Source: Halictus rubicundus
Lineage: Eukaryota; Arthropoda; Insecta; Hymenoptera; Halictidae
Direction: 5' to 3'
Length of the DNA: 64,000 nt
Assembly: GCF_050948215.1 (NCBI RefSeq)
Contig: NW_027488975.1
Location: 1 to 64,000 of the forward strand
This document shows positions 21,516 to 34,416 of the stretch, piece by piece (position 1 is the stretch's first letter; the number at the start of each line of letters is the position of its first letter). A program made the position numbers and the translations under genes. Under the pieces are notes generated by a model. The model was not told the DNA's origin. It did not search any database and saw only the letters and a list, made by a program, of their open reading frames with translations.

Positions 21516-21963
21516 TAGATTGTGCAATATATCCTCATGAAATTGTGACGAGCGAATGGAGGGGATTTTCCTGATGAAAATGAGATCAAATTCGGGTGTA
21601 ATCGACCAAGTTTCACTGATACGTAATGTTACGATAAAAATTACAATCTCATTAAAGACAGTCCAAATGATGTCGTGTTTAGACTCATTTTGATCGGGAT
21701 GAGCTCTACAACTCATTCGTATTAACAATATTGTTCTGATTAAAAACATAAAAGCATAAATTGCCAATAATGTTGGATTCTCCATCTGCTTACATTGTAG
21801 GCTGTTGGTCGGTCTTTATAAAAAAATCTTTATTCGTCGAATAAATTCATTACGTGCGGAATAGAGATAACATAATTATTTTTATTTGACGCGTAACAAA
21901 TCATTTTTTATCTTTTATTCGCTGTTTGAAATGTCTATTTCAATAAAAATTTGCCCATCTTTG
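21156..21963 (+). mobile_element. hAT-like non-autonomous element in U2
   Basis: Type B form: TTCGAAC near 21347, GGGTGG near 21480 and GAGATCAAA near 21585, which changes His to Asp in the minus-strand ORF 21507-21785. Confidence 0.45.
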
Positions 21964-22537
21964 CTTCTACAATTATATTATTTTATATTATATTAATTCA
22001 TCCACGTGATTCTCTCTCAAACTCTATACTATTCGGAATAGTACGTTAAATAAACGCTACTCTGGTTTTCAACATATTTCTGTTCCCACAGATCGATTCT
22101 TGGAACAATTATCTATAAAAAAAAAAGTGTAAGGAAATAATGCTTGTTCATGAAATATTTTTAAATTACAAATTAAGGTATCTCATATGGAAGTAGAAAT
22201 TGATTTTCCTAAAATTATGCTTTAATAATTTCTTACGTAAAATATTTTGACGAATTTTTCGTCCTTGATATTAGTTTTACTTTTAATATTTTAGATCTTA
22301 AAAAGCAACACTAAAAAAAAATATCTTTTTAATTTGAATACGTTTGTCGGAGAATGTAACATTTGATAATCGATATGGGTCCGTGATGATTCACCTTCTC
22401 AGCGACGAGAAGTTCCTTAGTGGTCTTCTGCACCGACGAGATACCGTCGTTGGCCTTCTGTTTCTTACTCCAGCCAAAATCTATCCTAGAGAGCGGTAGA
22501 CAACACCGTATTTTTCGAGCGACACATTCTCCCGTAA
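21964..22537. other. AT-rich unit tail of U2, no gene
   Basis: Same 574 bp; leads into the type B boundary. Confidence 0.85.
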
Positions 22538-22584
22538 GGCTGTCAGTCTTTATATATATCTGGTCGGTGGATCAGTGCACCCAC

Positions 22585-22587
<3 letters not shown>

Positions 22588-22662
<75 letters not shown>
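22588..22662. repeat. AT microsatellite at the U2/U3 boundary (longest, 75 bp)
   Basis: Uninterrupted alternating AT. The right flank has one A fewer (TAAGACTG) than at the other boundaries. Left palindrome arm is type B (CAGTC...CTGGTCGG). Confidence 0.96.
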
Positions 22663-22664
<2 letters not shown>

Positions 22665-23072
22665 ACTGCCAGCCCCCGTGTTAAACTGCGAGTCTCAAAG
22701 TGGGTGCCAGGTGGGTGCTGGGAGCGGTCGGTAACGGCCCTAATGTCGAGATACTCTCGTCGGTTGTGGAACTAAAAGAACATTTGCTCGTGAATTATGG
22801 AAAAAACGTCAGTGACAGAGGCAATAAATAAACGTATAATGCGTAGAATGAAAATAATTATCTTTTATTGTATAATTTCATTACACTCTTATTGCCTTCT
22901 TATTTTCCATATTGTTCACCATTGTAATCATTATTTTATAATCGATAATTTATAGGTGTAATTAATTAATTTGGAACTTCTTGCGATATTTATAAAATAA
23001 TGATTATTCAACAAAATATATTCTGTAATAGTTATAGAATAAAAAAAAAGAATAAATACAATATTCAAGTAA
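22663..23072 (+). repeat. Leader module of U3
   Basis: As in U1, but with CAGGTGGG, following the type B tail of U2. Confidence 0.9.
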
Positions 23073-23632
23073 TGTGGCGGACCCCTTGGAGAAGGGTTGA
23101 TCGGACCCAGGTAGGAGCGTCGTCTGCGGGCTGGGACCTTGGACGCACTTGGTCGCCAGGCCCAAGCTCTTCCCGAGCGCACACTTAGTCGCCGGAAGTC
23201 TGTTCCTACCTGGGGTGCACATTTGGCGACCAGGTTCGGGGTTTTTCCTTGGCGTGCACATTTGGCCGCCAACCCTTGACTTTCGCCAGGACACGGATGT
23301 TCGGTGCAAGGACACGAACTTTCTCCAAGGGGCACGTACAGGAAGCGACATCCCCACTCCAGAAGTTTTCTTGTTCGAAGGAAATTCCTGGAGGATATAA
23401 GCGCGGATTCTGACGGATGACAGGGTCAGTCAGTCAGTCAGTTCAAGTCAGTCAGTCGTTGTGAGAAGTCGTCATTCGCCGTCAGTTGTTCGTATAGTCG
23501 TTTATCCGTAGTTCTTGTTTCATTGTTATTTCATTTTCTTTGTTCCTTGTTACGTCGTTGAGTTTTTGTTGCTTATTTAATAAATGGTTATTGTTATATT
23601 GGGTGAATCCTTTACTGAACACCCAAACCACA
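23073..23632 (+). mobile_element. Solo LTR-like element in U3
   Basis: Same length and junctions as the U1 copy; TATA box near 23395. Confidence 0.7.
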
Positions 23633-23744
23633 ACACATACCAAAAGGAAATAAAAATTTTTTTATCTTTTATTCGTTACTCGAAATTTTTATTTAGATAA
23701 ATATTTTGCCCAACTCTGGTTGAGCTTAGCTCGGCTCAATTGTG

Positions 23745-24169
23745 CGAGTCGAGTCGAGTACTCGCACGATGCGAGCTACCCGCACCGATGCGAGCTACCC
23801 GCACCGATGCGAGCTATCCGCACCGATGCGAGCTGCTCGAAATAAAATCAGGCGTAAAATGACATGATGCGAGTTACAGCGGGAAGATCAGCACATCGAT
23901 ATTATCAAGCATTTTAGTATATTGACAATGCTAAATGTTTGCGATGTTTTATTATATATTTTGATAGTGAAATGTTGATTCAGAATTTGTATAACCCTTA
24001 TTGAAAATAATTATGCAATAACAACTATTTCCTAGATTTATGTAAATAACTAGCTGTGATCTGTAAAGAACGGTATTTTATATATTCCTTTATATTATAC
24101 TCCGGGGTTCAGTGTACAGTCGTAAAAATGTGTTGTTGCAAAATTGTTTATAATGTTAAAAATTAACGT
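23745..24169 (-). repeat. Left inverted arm of U3
   Basis: Pairs with right arms at 26144-26528 and 28223-28607; minisatellite 23762-23834. Confidence 0.93.
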
Positions 24170-25307
24170 TAAGCTTCGTTAAATAGTTTTTGAAAGGAAT
24201 GGGTATATAAACAATATTGTATAATATTGATGTGTATTTATACGAGGTCGCCGCCGCGTCTACAATGTATGCTGGCGGTTCGTCGGCGTGCTCTTTGCAC
24301 AGGCCGCCACACTGGTACTCGCACCAAAGGTCAAAAGACTGAATTCTGGTAAGCTGAGAAAAACTGTTTGACAGAATCTGAGCTAACTAACCTGAGAATA
24401 GATTGTCTTAGACTTTTATATTTTTCGATAATGAATAACTAAGCTAGTGGCTCGATGGGGAGGGAGGAAGAGCAAAACGCATACGCGTGCCGGTAGATTA
24501 AATACTCAGAGCGGGTGACCTAAGTGGGCGAGTGCAGGCGAGAGCCGGTCATAAACCTTAGCTCGCTGATGAGAGCCCTACTGTCCCATTGTACGGAAGT
24601 ACACTTTTTAGAAGAAATGGCCGAGATAACGAACCAAAAAGGCAGTAAACCATTTTCACACTGCACAATTATAAACATGGAGATAGCGCAGGTTGCTTAG
24701 CGAGAAACGTGCGGCCGCTTCTCGTTATACATTATGCAGTCAGTCTCATAATTGATGGCAGACACTTTAAATCAGAATAACTTTTTTTATAAATCGACCA
24801 AACGACTTCAGCTGTTCTGCCAAGCTAGATAGATTAATTTACTAGATGACATGTAATGAAAACGCAGGAAAAATTGCGTTATATAATTGCGTTAATTGTC
24901 GAGCTAGGAAGTAGATTTAACTTTGCTGCCACTACGAATTATTTGGTAGTTAGCATGATTTTGCACCATCGTATAAAAGATCGACTGTTATCCATGGAGA
25001 AGAGCCAACAATTGCAAATTGAAAAAAGATTTAGATTAAAATATTAACTAAACAGAAAGTATGACGAGTGTTGAACGTAGACATCAGATCCTTTTAAAAG
25101 GGCCTAGCCGATTTATGGTCAAAACTGCCCTTAGAGGAAAAACCCCTCTGAGTAAAATTTCAACCCCCTATCTTGCCCATGAGGTTAGTTACAGGGTAAA
25201 TTAGATTTCGCGCTTCTCCGCGTATTTCCCGCACTCTGATGCTTTCTAAAATTCTGAAAAAAATGTGACATATTTTGGATTCTAAGGCTGATTTTTGATA
25301 ATTTTTT
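24170..25307. other. Unique spacer of U3, no gene recognised
   Basis: Matches the U2 spacer; no difference noticed. Confidence 0.85.
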
Positions 25308-27411
25308 CAGATTTTTTTGTTACAAACTGTGGTCGTAAAAAAAATGAAAAACCTCCAAAAAATCGGAAAAATGCAGATTTCTCAAAAATTTGAAAACATG
25401 CTATTCTACTGTTTAGTTCCTTGTTAAAGTACTATAACAGGCAGTGTCGTCAATTTTTTTTAGATTTTTTGTTGTGGGACATCATCGTCAAAAAACAATA
25501 AAAACCGAATTTTTTCGACGTTTTTGCTATTAGGAGGAAAGTTACACTTGTTGGTTTTATCGCAGCTATATATTAAGTAATTTTTAGCATTATTAAATTG
25601 AAACAAGTAATTCTTTGACCTAAGAAATGTGATTTAAGAGAAAGAATAAATTGTATTTTGTGTGATATATACCAGAATGTTCGTAAAGTTTTGTAACATC
25701 GCCGGACGTGTCGAACTAAGGAGCGGATACGCTGGGGTTCTTATCCCGTCGGTGGTAAATGTTTTTTCCCATACATCATCTTTATTTTTTCAATTTCTTA
25801 TATTATTTATTCGTGTGATTTTAACAATATTTTTTTAATGTTTTAAAAATATTGAAGTAACATTGATTAGGCAATGAATATTTATATTATTGTGTTCGTC
25901 TACGATTTCCGCCAGATATGAAATTGCTTGTGAAAATTGGTAAGATTCCGTGAAAAGAATTTTGAAATCTACGTCTGTCATTTCCAGAAAATCAAGAAAT
26001 CAATACTGTTTGAAATGGAATCTTTTTGCGGTTCCAATTGTTTTGACCATCTTAATCGGCTATGCCCTTTTAAATCTTATCACCTATACTTGCACAGTAC
26101 CGAATGACAGGCTGTTGGAACTTCCAACTTCCAACTTGGTTTCACGTTAATTTTCAACATTATAAACAATTTTGCGACAACACATTTTTACGACTGTACA
26201 GTGAACCGGAGTATAATATAAAGGAATATATAAAATACCGTTCTTTACAGATCACATCTAGTTATTTACATAAATCTAGGAAATAGTTGTTATTGCATAA
26301 TTATTTTCAATAAGGGTTATACAAATTCTGAATCAACATTTCACTATCAAAATATATAATAAAACATCGCAAACATTTAGCATTGTCAATATACTAAAAT
26401 GCTTGATAATATCAATGTGCTGATCTTCCTGCTGTAACTCGCATCATGTCATTTTACGCCTGATTTTATTTCGAGCCGTTCGCTTCGTTGCGAGCAGCTC
26501 GCATCGTGCGAGTACTCGACTCGACTCGAAAAGCGAGTCCCGGCTCGACTGGACCCGAGCTCGGCTCGCATATGCGAGCTTGGCTGCAGGCCTAGTGCCA
26601 GGTGGGTGCTGGGATCGGTCGGTAACGGCCCCAATGTCGAGATACTCTCGTCGGTTGTGGAACTAAGAAAGTGGAACTATCACTGATCTCAAATACCAAC
26701 ATCGCTAAACATGCCGCGCTCGCTACCTAAATAGAACATTTGCTCGTGAATTACGGAAGAAACGTCAGTGACATAGGCAATAAATAAACGGATAATGCGT
26801 AGAATGAAAATAATTATTTTTTATTGTATAATTTCATTACACTATTATTGCCTTCTTATTTTCCATATTATTCACCATTGTAATCATTGTTTTATAATCG
26901 ATAGTTTATAGGTGTAATTAATTAATTTGGAACTTATTGCGATATTTATAAAATAATGATTATTCAACAAAATATATTCTGTAATAGTTATAGAATGAAA
27001 AAAAAAAGAATAAATACAATATTCAAGTAATGACAAAATTCAATCGTTCTTATTGTGATCCGTAGTAACAAACACAGAAAATTATTTTTTTTTACTTATT
27101 TAACCGATAATACCACTTCTAATGCTGGACTGCAATTATTCAAGTAAAGGTAGTAACGAAATAAAAGTGTTATGTAATGAAACTAACTTTCGACGGATCT
27201 TATCCATATAAAGCTATTTGGTGGCAGTATTATTTGATTTATTCAAACTACGAGACATTTTTTCATCTTTCATCTGTATCATTTATTCGAAGGCTTCAAA
27301 TAAATGCTCGAATAACTTTTGCCGAGTGCCGAGCTTCAAAGACCCAGCGACGACAGACGACATACAATGTAAACGGATGGAGAATCGCGCACGTATGAAA
27401 GTTTAAACTTT
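25308..27411 (+). repeat. Inner sub-unit 1 of U3 (short form)
   Basis: Right arm 26144-26528 has CAGTGAACCGGAG with the left-arm-like CTAGGAAAT. The 1.15-kb deletion junction near 27231-27242 matches that at 4591-4605, so all short forms probably descend from one deletion. Confidence 0.93.
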
Positions 27412-30400
27412 CTGATTTTTTTGTTACAAACTGTGGTCGTAAAAAAAATGAAAAACCTCCAAAAAATCGGAAAAATGCTATTCTACTGTTTAGTTCCTTG
27501 TTAAAGTACTATAACAGGCAGTGTCGTCAATTTTTTTTAGATTTTTTGTTGTGGGACATCATCGTCAAAAAACAATAAAAACCGAATTTTTTCGACGTTT
27601 TTGCTATTAGGAGGAAAGTTACACTTGTTGGTTTTATCGCAGCTATATATTAAGTAATTTTTAGCATTATTAAATTGAAACAAGTAATTCTTTGACCTAA
27701 GAAATGTGATTTTAGAGAAAGAATAAATTGTATTTTGTGTGATATATACCAGAATGTTCGTAAAGTTTTGTAACATCGCCGGACGTGTGTCGAACTAAGG
27801 AGCGGATACGCTGGGGTTCTTATCCCGTCGGTGGTAAATGTTTTTTCCCATACATCATCTTTATTTTTTCAATTTCTTATATTATTTATTCATGTGATTT
27901 TAACAATATTTTTTTAATGTTTTAAAAATATTGAAGTAACATTGATTAGGCAATGAATATTTATATTATTGTGTTCGTCTACGATTTCCGCCAGATATGA
28001 AATTGCTTGTGAAAATTGGTAAGATTCCGTGAAAAGAATTTTGAACTCTACGTCTGTCATTTCCAGAAAATCAAGAAATCAATACTGTTTGAAATGGAAT
28101 CTTTTTGCGGTTCCAATTGTTTTGACCATCTTAATCGGCTATGCCCTTTTAAATCTTATCACCTATACTTGCACAGTACCGAATGACAGGCTGTTGGAAC
28201 TTCCAACTTCCAACTTGGTTTCACGTTAATTTTCAACATTATAAACAATTTTGCGACAACACATTTTTACGACTGTACAGTGAACCGGAGTATAATATAA
28301 AGGAATATATAAAATACCGTTCTTTACAGATCACATCTAGTTATTTACATAAATCTAGGAAATAGTTGTTATTGCATAATTATTTTCAATAAGGGTTATA
28401 CAAATTCTGAATCAACATTTCACTATCAAAATATATAATAAAACATCGCAAACATTTAGCATTGTCAATATACTAAAATGCTTGATAATATCAATGTGCT
28501 GATCTTCCTGCTGTAACTCGCATCATGTCATTTTACGCCTGATTTTATTTCGAGCCGTTCGCTTCGTTGCGAGCAGCTCGCATCATGCGAGTACTCGACT
28601 CGACTCGAAAAGCGAGTCCCGGCTCGACTGGACCCGAGCTCGGCTCGCATATGCGAGCTTGGCTGCAGGCCTAGTGCCAGGTGGGTGCTGGGATCGGTCG
28701 GTAACGGCCCCAATGTCGAGATACTCTCGTCGGTTGTGGAACTAAGAAAGTGGAACTATCACTGATCTCAAATACCAACATCGCTAAACATGCCGCGCTC
28801 GCTACCTAAATAGAACATTTGCTCGTGAATTACGGAAGAAACGTCAGTGACATAGGCAATAAATAAACGGATAATGCGTAGAATGAGAATAATTATTTTT
28901 TTATTGTATAATTTCATTACACTATTATTGCCTTCTTATTTTCCATATTATTCACCATTGTAATCATTATTTTATAATCGATAGTTTATAGGTGAAATTA
29001 ATTAATTTGGAACTTATTGCGATATTTATAAAATAATGATTATTCAACAAAATATATTCTGTAATAGTTATAGAATAAAAAAAAAAAAGAATAAATACAA
29101 TATTCAAGTAATGACAAAATTCAATCGTTCTTATTGTGATCCGTAGTAACAAACACAGAAAATTATTTTTTTACTTATTTAACCGATAATACCACTTCTA
29201 ATGCTGGACTGCAATTATTCAAGTAAAGGTAGTAACGAAATAAAAGTGTTATGTAATGAAACTAACTTTCGACGGATCTTATCCATATAAAGCTATTTGG
29301 TGGCAGTATTATTGCTATTTGTACAGACACACAGATACACAGATTCTTATATCTTGCAATGCACGTTGTTTTTTTCTCCGTCAACCGATTTCGATGAAAT
29401 TTTCAGCTTCTGTATCCCTAACATAGAGGTAGAGATAAAAGTTTTGAAAAGTGTCTGTCATTTTAAGTTTTAATTATAATTGTATTGATTGCTATTTTTT
29501 ATACCTTATAGAATTGTTTCTTTACATTTAATATTCTTTATATTTTATCAGCAATAAACTTTATGTATAATCATTAATTGTATTGTTTAAATTTAACTTT
29601 CTGTGAGTAATTGTCAATACATATACATTAGTAACCACATCTATTTGTCCGCGGCGAAAACCAAGCTGTCGAACTCGAGACGGGAAGGACTCGCCGCGTC
29701 TCTTTCTTTTCATATGCTGTCCTTCTTTGCGTCCGAAACTTCCGTCGTTCATTACACAAGTAAATATCATCGGAATTTTGTCATATTTGGTACCGTTTTC
29801 CTTAGAAAAATGCCACGAGTATGTTGGTGAAAGTCCGATAGAAAAATAATTAATAATGAAAAAGTTTATTTTTTTATTTAAAGGCCTGAGCTCACGCCAG
29901 TCTTTCATCTTTTCCGAACGCTTCGACTCTCCGCGGCTCTTTCTTTCCCATACGCTGTCCTTTTTCGCGTCCGAAACATCAATCGTTCATTACACAAGCA
30001 ATTATCGTCGGAATTATATCATATTTGGTTTCATTTTAATCAGAAAAATGTCACGAATATGTTGGTAAAAGTTAAAAAAAAAAAAAAATAACGAAAAATA
30101 AAGAAGCTTTGTGATTGGATTAGTAGTGGTCTTCTGGTCTCACACCGATATAGCCGACAATGTGTGGCCCACTCCTCGGGGAGGACGCTTCTCTAGTTTC
30201 GCTGTCCGCTTCTCCGTGCAACATTATATGTATCGTAGACGGATATTCTCTCCTTTTGAATGCCAGTCATTCTGGTGTGCCCAGAGTTGGGCATTATTAG
30301 ATAAAAATTATTTAAATAACGATTCGAATAAAAGATACTTCATCTTTATTCGTTATTCGAAGGTTCGAATAAAAAAGGTATCCTTATTCGACGAGTATCG

Positions 30401-30641
30401 AATAAATAATTTTATTCGACGAGAATTTATCCGACGAATAAAGATACTTTTTTTTATTCGAAGCGGATTTATTCGAACTACGAGAAATTTTTTCATCTTT
30501 CATCTGTATCATTTATTCGAAGGCTTCAAATAAATGCTCGAATAACTTTTGCCGAGTGCCGAGCTTCAAAGACCCAGCGACGACAGACGACATACAATGT
30601 AAACGGGTGGAGAATCGCGCACGAATGAAAGTTTAAACTTT
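27412..30641 (+). repeat. Inner sub-unit 2 of U3 (long form, last)
   Basis: Twenty-seven bases are missing near 27478, between two ATGC direct repeats. Right arm 28223-28607 has CTAGGAAAT and an A (CATCATGCGAG) near 28585. Confidence 0.93.
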
Positions 30642-31089
30642 TAGATTGTGCAATATATCCTCATGAAATTGTGACGAGCGAATGGAGGGGATTTTCCTGA
30701 TGAAAATGAGATCAAATTCGGGTGTAATCGACCAAGTTTCACTGATACGTAATGTTACGATAAAAATTACAATCTCATTAAAGACAGTCCAAATGATGTC
30801 GTGTTTAGACTCATTTTGATCGGGATGAGCTCTACAACTCATTCGTATTAACAATATTGTTCTGATTAAAAACATAAAAGCATAAATTGCCAATAATGTT
30901 GGATTCTCCATCTGCTTACATTGTAGGCTGTTGGTCGGTCTTTATAAAAAAATCTTTATTCGTCGAATAAATTCATTACGTGCGGAATAGAGATAACATA
31001 ATTATTTTTATTTGACGCGTAACAAATCATTTTTTATCTTTTATTCGCTGTTTGAAATGTCTATTTCAATAAAAATTTGCCCATCTTTG
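30282..31089 (+). mobile_element. hAT-like non-autonomous element in U3
   Basis: Type B form; same length and ends as the U1 copy. Confidence 0.45.
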
Positions 31090-31663
31090 CTTCTACAATT
31101 ATATTATTTTATATTATATTAATTCATCCACGTGATTCTCTCTCAAACTCTATACTATTCGGAATAGTACGTTAAATAAACGCTACTCTGGTTTTCAACA
31201 TATTTCTGTTCCCACAGATCGATTCTTGGAACAATTATCTATAAAAAAAAAAGTGTAAGGAAATAATGCTTGTTCATGAAATATTTTTAAATTACAAATT
31301 AAGGTATCTCATATGGAAGTAGAAATTGATTTTCCTAAAATTATGCTTTAATAATTTCTTACGTAAAATATTTTGACGAATTTTTCGTCCTTGATATTAG
31401 TTTTACTTTTAATATTTTAGATCTTAAAAAGCAACACTAAAAAAAAATATCTTTTTAATTTGAATACGTTTGTCGGAGAATGTAACATTTGATAATCGAT
31501 ATGGGTCCGTGATGATTCACCTTCTCAGCGACGAGAAGTTCCTTAGTGGTCTTCTGCACCGACGAGATACCGTCGTTGGCCTTCTGTTTCTTACTCCAGC
31601 CAAAATCTATCCTAGAGAGCGGTAGACAACACCGTATTTTTCGAGCGACACATTCTCCCGTAA
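31090..31663. other. AT-rich unit tail of U3, no gene
   Basis: Same 574 bp; leads into the type B boundary. Confidence 0.85.
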
Positions 31664-31710
31664 GGCTGTCAGTCTTTATATATATCTGGTCGGTGGATCA
31701 GTGCACCCAC

Positions 31711-31713
<3 letters not shown>

Positions 31714-31770
<57 letters not shown>
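31714..31770. repeat. AT microsatellite at the U3/U4 boundary (57 bp)
   Basis: Alternating AT between CCCACGAG and AAGACTGCC; type B left arm. Confidence 0.96.
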
Positions 31771-31773
<3 letters not shown>

Positions 31774-32181
31774 ACTGCCAGCCCCCGTGTTAAACTGCGA
31801 GTCTCAAAGTGGGTGCCAGGTGGGTGCTGGGAGCGGTCGGTAACGGCCCTAATGTCGAGATACTCTCGTCGGTTGTGGAACTAAAAGAACATTTGCTCGT
31901 GAATTATGGAAAAAACGTCAGTGACAGAGGCAATAAATAAACGTATAATGCGTAGAATGAAAATAATTATCTTTTATTGTATAATTTCATTACACTCTTA
32001 TTGCCTTCTTATTTTCCATATTGTTCACCATTGTAATCATTATTTTATAATCGATAATTTATAGGTGTAATTAATTAATTTGGAACTTCTTGCGATATTT
32101 ATAAAATAATGATTATTCAACAAAATATATTCTGTAATAGTTATAGAATAAAAAAAAAGAATAAATACAATATTCAAGTAA
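31771..32181 (+). repeat. Leader module of U4
   Basis: CAGGTGGG variant, following the type B tail of U3; poly-A tract one base shorter than in U1. Confidence 0.9.
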
Positions 32182-32741
32182 TGTGGCGGACCCCTTGGAG
32201 AAGGGTTGATCGGACCCAGGTAGGAGCGTCGTCTGCGGGCTGGGACCTTGGACGCACTTGGTCGCCAGGCCCAAGCTCTTCCCGAGCGCACACTTAGTCG
32301 CCGGAAGTCTGTTCCTACCTGGGGTGCACATTTGGCGACCAGGTTCGGGGTTTTTCCTTGGCGTGCACATTTGGCCGCCAACCCTTGACTTTCGCCAGGA
32401 CACGGATGTTCGGTGCAAGGACACGAACTTTCTCCAAGGGGCACGTACAGGAAGCGACATCCCCACTCCAGAAGTTTTCTTGTTCGAAGGAAATTCCTGG
32501 AGGATATAAGCGCGGATTCTGACGGATGACAGGGTCAGTCAGTCAGTCAGTTCAAGTCAGTCAGTCGTTGTGAGAAGTCGTCATTCGCCGTCAGTTGTTC
32601 GTATAGTCGTTTATCCGTAGTTCTTGTTTCATTGTTATTTCATTTTCTTTGTTCCTTGTTACGTCGTTGAGTTTTTGTTGCTTATTTAATAAATGGTTAT
32701 TGTTATATTGGGTGAATCCTTTACTGAACACCCAAACCACA
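32182..32741 (+). mobile_element. Solo LTR-like element in U4
   Basis: Same length and junctions as the U1 copy; TATA box near 32504. Confidence 0.7.
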
Positions 32742-32853
32742 ACACATACCAAAAGGAAATAAAAATTTTTTTATCTTTTATTCGTTACTCGAAATTTTTA
32801 TTTAGATAAATATTTTGCCCAACTCTGGTTGAGCTTAGCTCGGCTCAATTGTG

Positions 32854-33278
32854 CGAGTCGAGTCGAGTACTCGCACGATGCGAGCTACCCGCACCGATGC
32901 GAGCTACCCGCACCGATGCGAGCTATCCGCACCGATGCGAGCTGCTCGAAATAAAATCAGGCGTAAAATGACATGATGCGAGTTACAGCGGGAAGATCAG
33001 CACATCGATATTATCAAGCATTTTAGTATATTGACAATGCTAAATGTTTGCGATGTTTTATTATATATTTTGATAGTGAAATGTTGATTCAGAATTTGTA
33101 TAACCCTTATTGAAAATAATTATGCAATAACAACTATTTCCTAGATTTATGTAAATAACTAGCTGTGATCTGTAAAGAACGGTATTTTATATATTCCTTT
33201 ATATTATACTCCGGGGTTCAGTGTACAGTCGTAAAAATGTGTTGTTGCAAAATTGTTTATAATGTTAAAAATTAACGT
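32854..33278 (-). repeat. Left inverted arm of U4
   Basis: Pairs with a single right arm at 35253-35634; minisatellite 32871-32943. Confidence 0.93.
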
Positions 33279-34416
33279 TAAGCTTCGTTAAATAGTTTTT
33301 GAAAGGAATGGGTATATAAACAATATTGTATAATATTGATGTGTATTTATACGAGGTCGCCGCCGCGTCTACAATGTATGCTGGCGGTTCGTCGGCGTGC
33401 TCTTTGCACAGGCCGCCACACTGGTACTCGCACCAAAGGTCAAAAGACTGAATTCTGGTAAGCTGAGAAAAACTGTTTGACAGAATCTGAGCTAACTAAC
33501 CTGAGAATAGATTGTCTTAGACTTTTATATTTTTCGATAATGAATAACTAAGCTAGTGGCTCGATGGGGAGGGAGGAAGAGCAAAACGCATACGCGTGCC
33601 GGTAGATTAAATACTCAGAGCGGGTGACCTAAGTGGGCGAGTGCAGGCGAGAGCCGGTCATAAACCTTAGCTCGCTGATGAGAGCCCTACTGTCCCATTG
33701 TACGGAAGTACACTTTTTAGAAGAAATGGCCGAGATAACGAACCAAAAAGGCAGTAAACCATTTTCACACTGCACAATTATAAACATGGAGATAGCGCAG
33801 GTTGCTTAGCGAGAAACGTGCGGCCGCTTCTCGTTATACATTATGCAGTCAGTCTCATAATTGATGGCAGACACTTTAAATCAGAATAACTTTTTTTATA
33901 AATCGACCAAACGACTTCAGCTGTTCTGCCAAGCTAGATAGATTAATTTACTAGATGACATGTAATGAAAACGCAGGAAAAATTGCGTTATATAATTGCG
34001 TTAATTGTCGAGCTAGGAAGTAGATTTAACTTTGCTGCCACTACGAATTATTTGGTAGTTAGCATGATTTTGCACCATCGTATAAAAGATCGACTGTTAT
34101 CCATGGAGAAGAGCCAACAATTGCAAATTGAAAAAAGATTTAGATTAAAATATTAACTAAACAGAAAGTATGACGAGTGTTGAACGTAGACATCAGATCC
34201 TTTTAAAAGGGCCTAGCCGATTTATGGTCAAAACTGCCCTTAGAGGAAAAACCCCTCTGAGTAAAATTTCAACCCCCTATCTTGCCCATGAGGTTAGTTA
34301 CAGGGTAAATTAGATTTCGCGCTTCTCCGCGTATTTCCCGCACTCTGATGCTTTCTAAAATTCTGAAAAAAATGTGACATATTTTGGATTCTAAGGCTGA
34401 TTTTTGATAATTTTTT
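33279..34416. other. Unique spacer of U4, no gene recognised
   Basis: Matches the U2 spacer; no difference noticed. Confidence 0.85.

Larger units (their letters stand above)
12362..22662 (+). repeat. Higher-order repeat unit U2, two long inner sub-units
   Basis: Same module order as U1 with sub-units at 15008-18259 and 18260-21515, both long. The inner junction at 18251-18265 reads AAACTTTCAGATT and looks like the least altered version of the tandem breakpoint. It ends with the type B tail and the longest AT tract in the window. Confidence 0.96.
22663..31770 (+). repeat. Higher-order repeat unit U3, short plus long sub-unit
   Basis: Sub-units at 25308-27411 (short) and 27412-30641 (long). 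U5 and U7 repeat it at +16,139 and +32,278 bp. A 27-bp deletion near 27478 and CTAGGAAAT in both right arms are shared only with U5 and U7. Tail is type B. Confidence 0.96.

Noticed and set aside
22420..22775. ORFs of 104 and 66 codons with long Ile-Tyr runs (also 31546-31884, 38572-38823, 47685-48023, 54711-54962)
   Set aside because: They are read-through of the AT microsatellite and change length with it.
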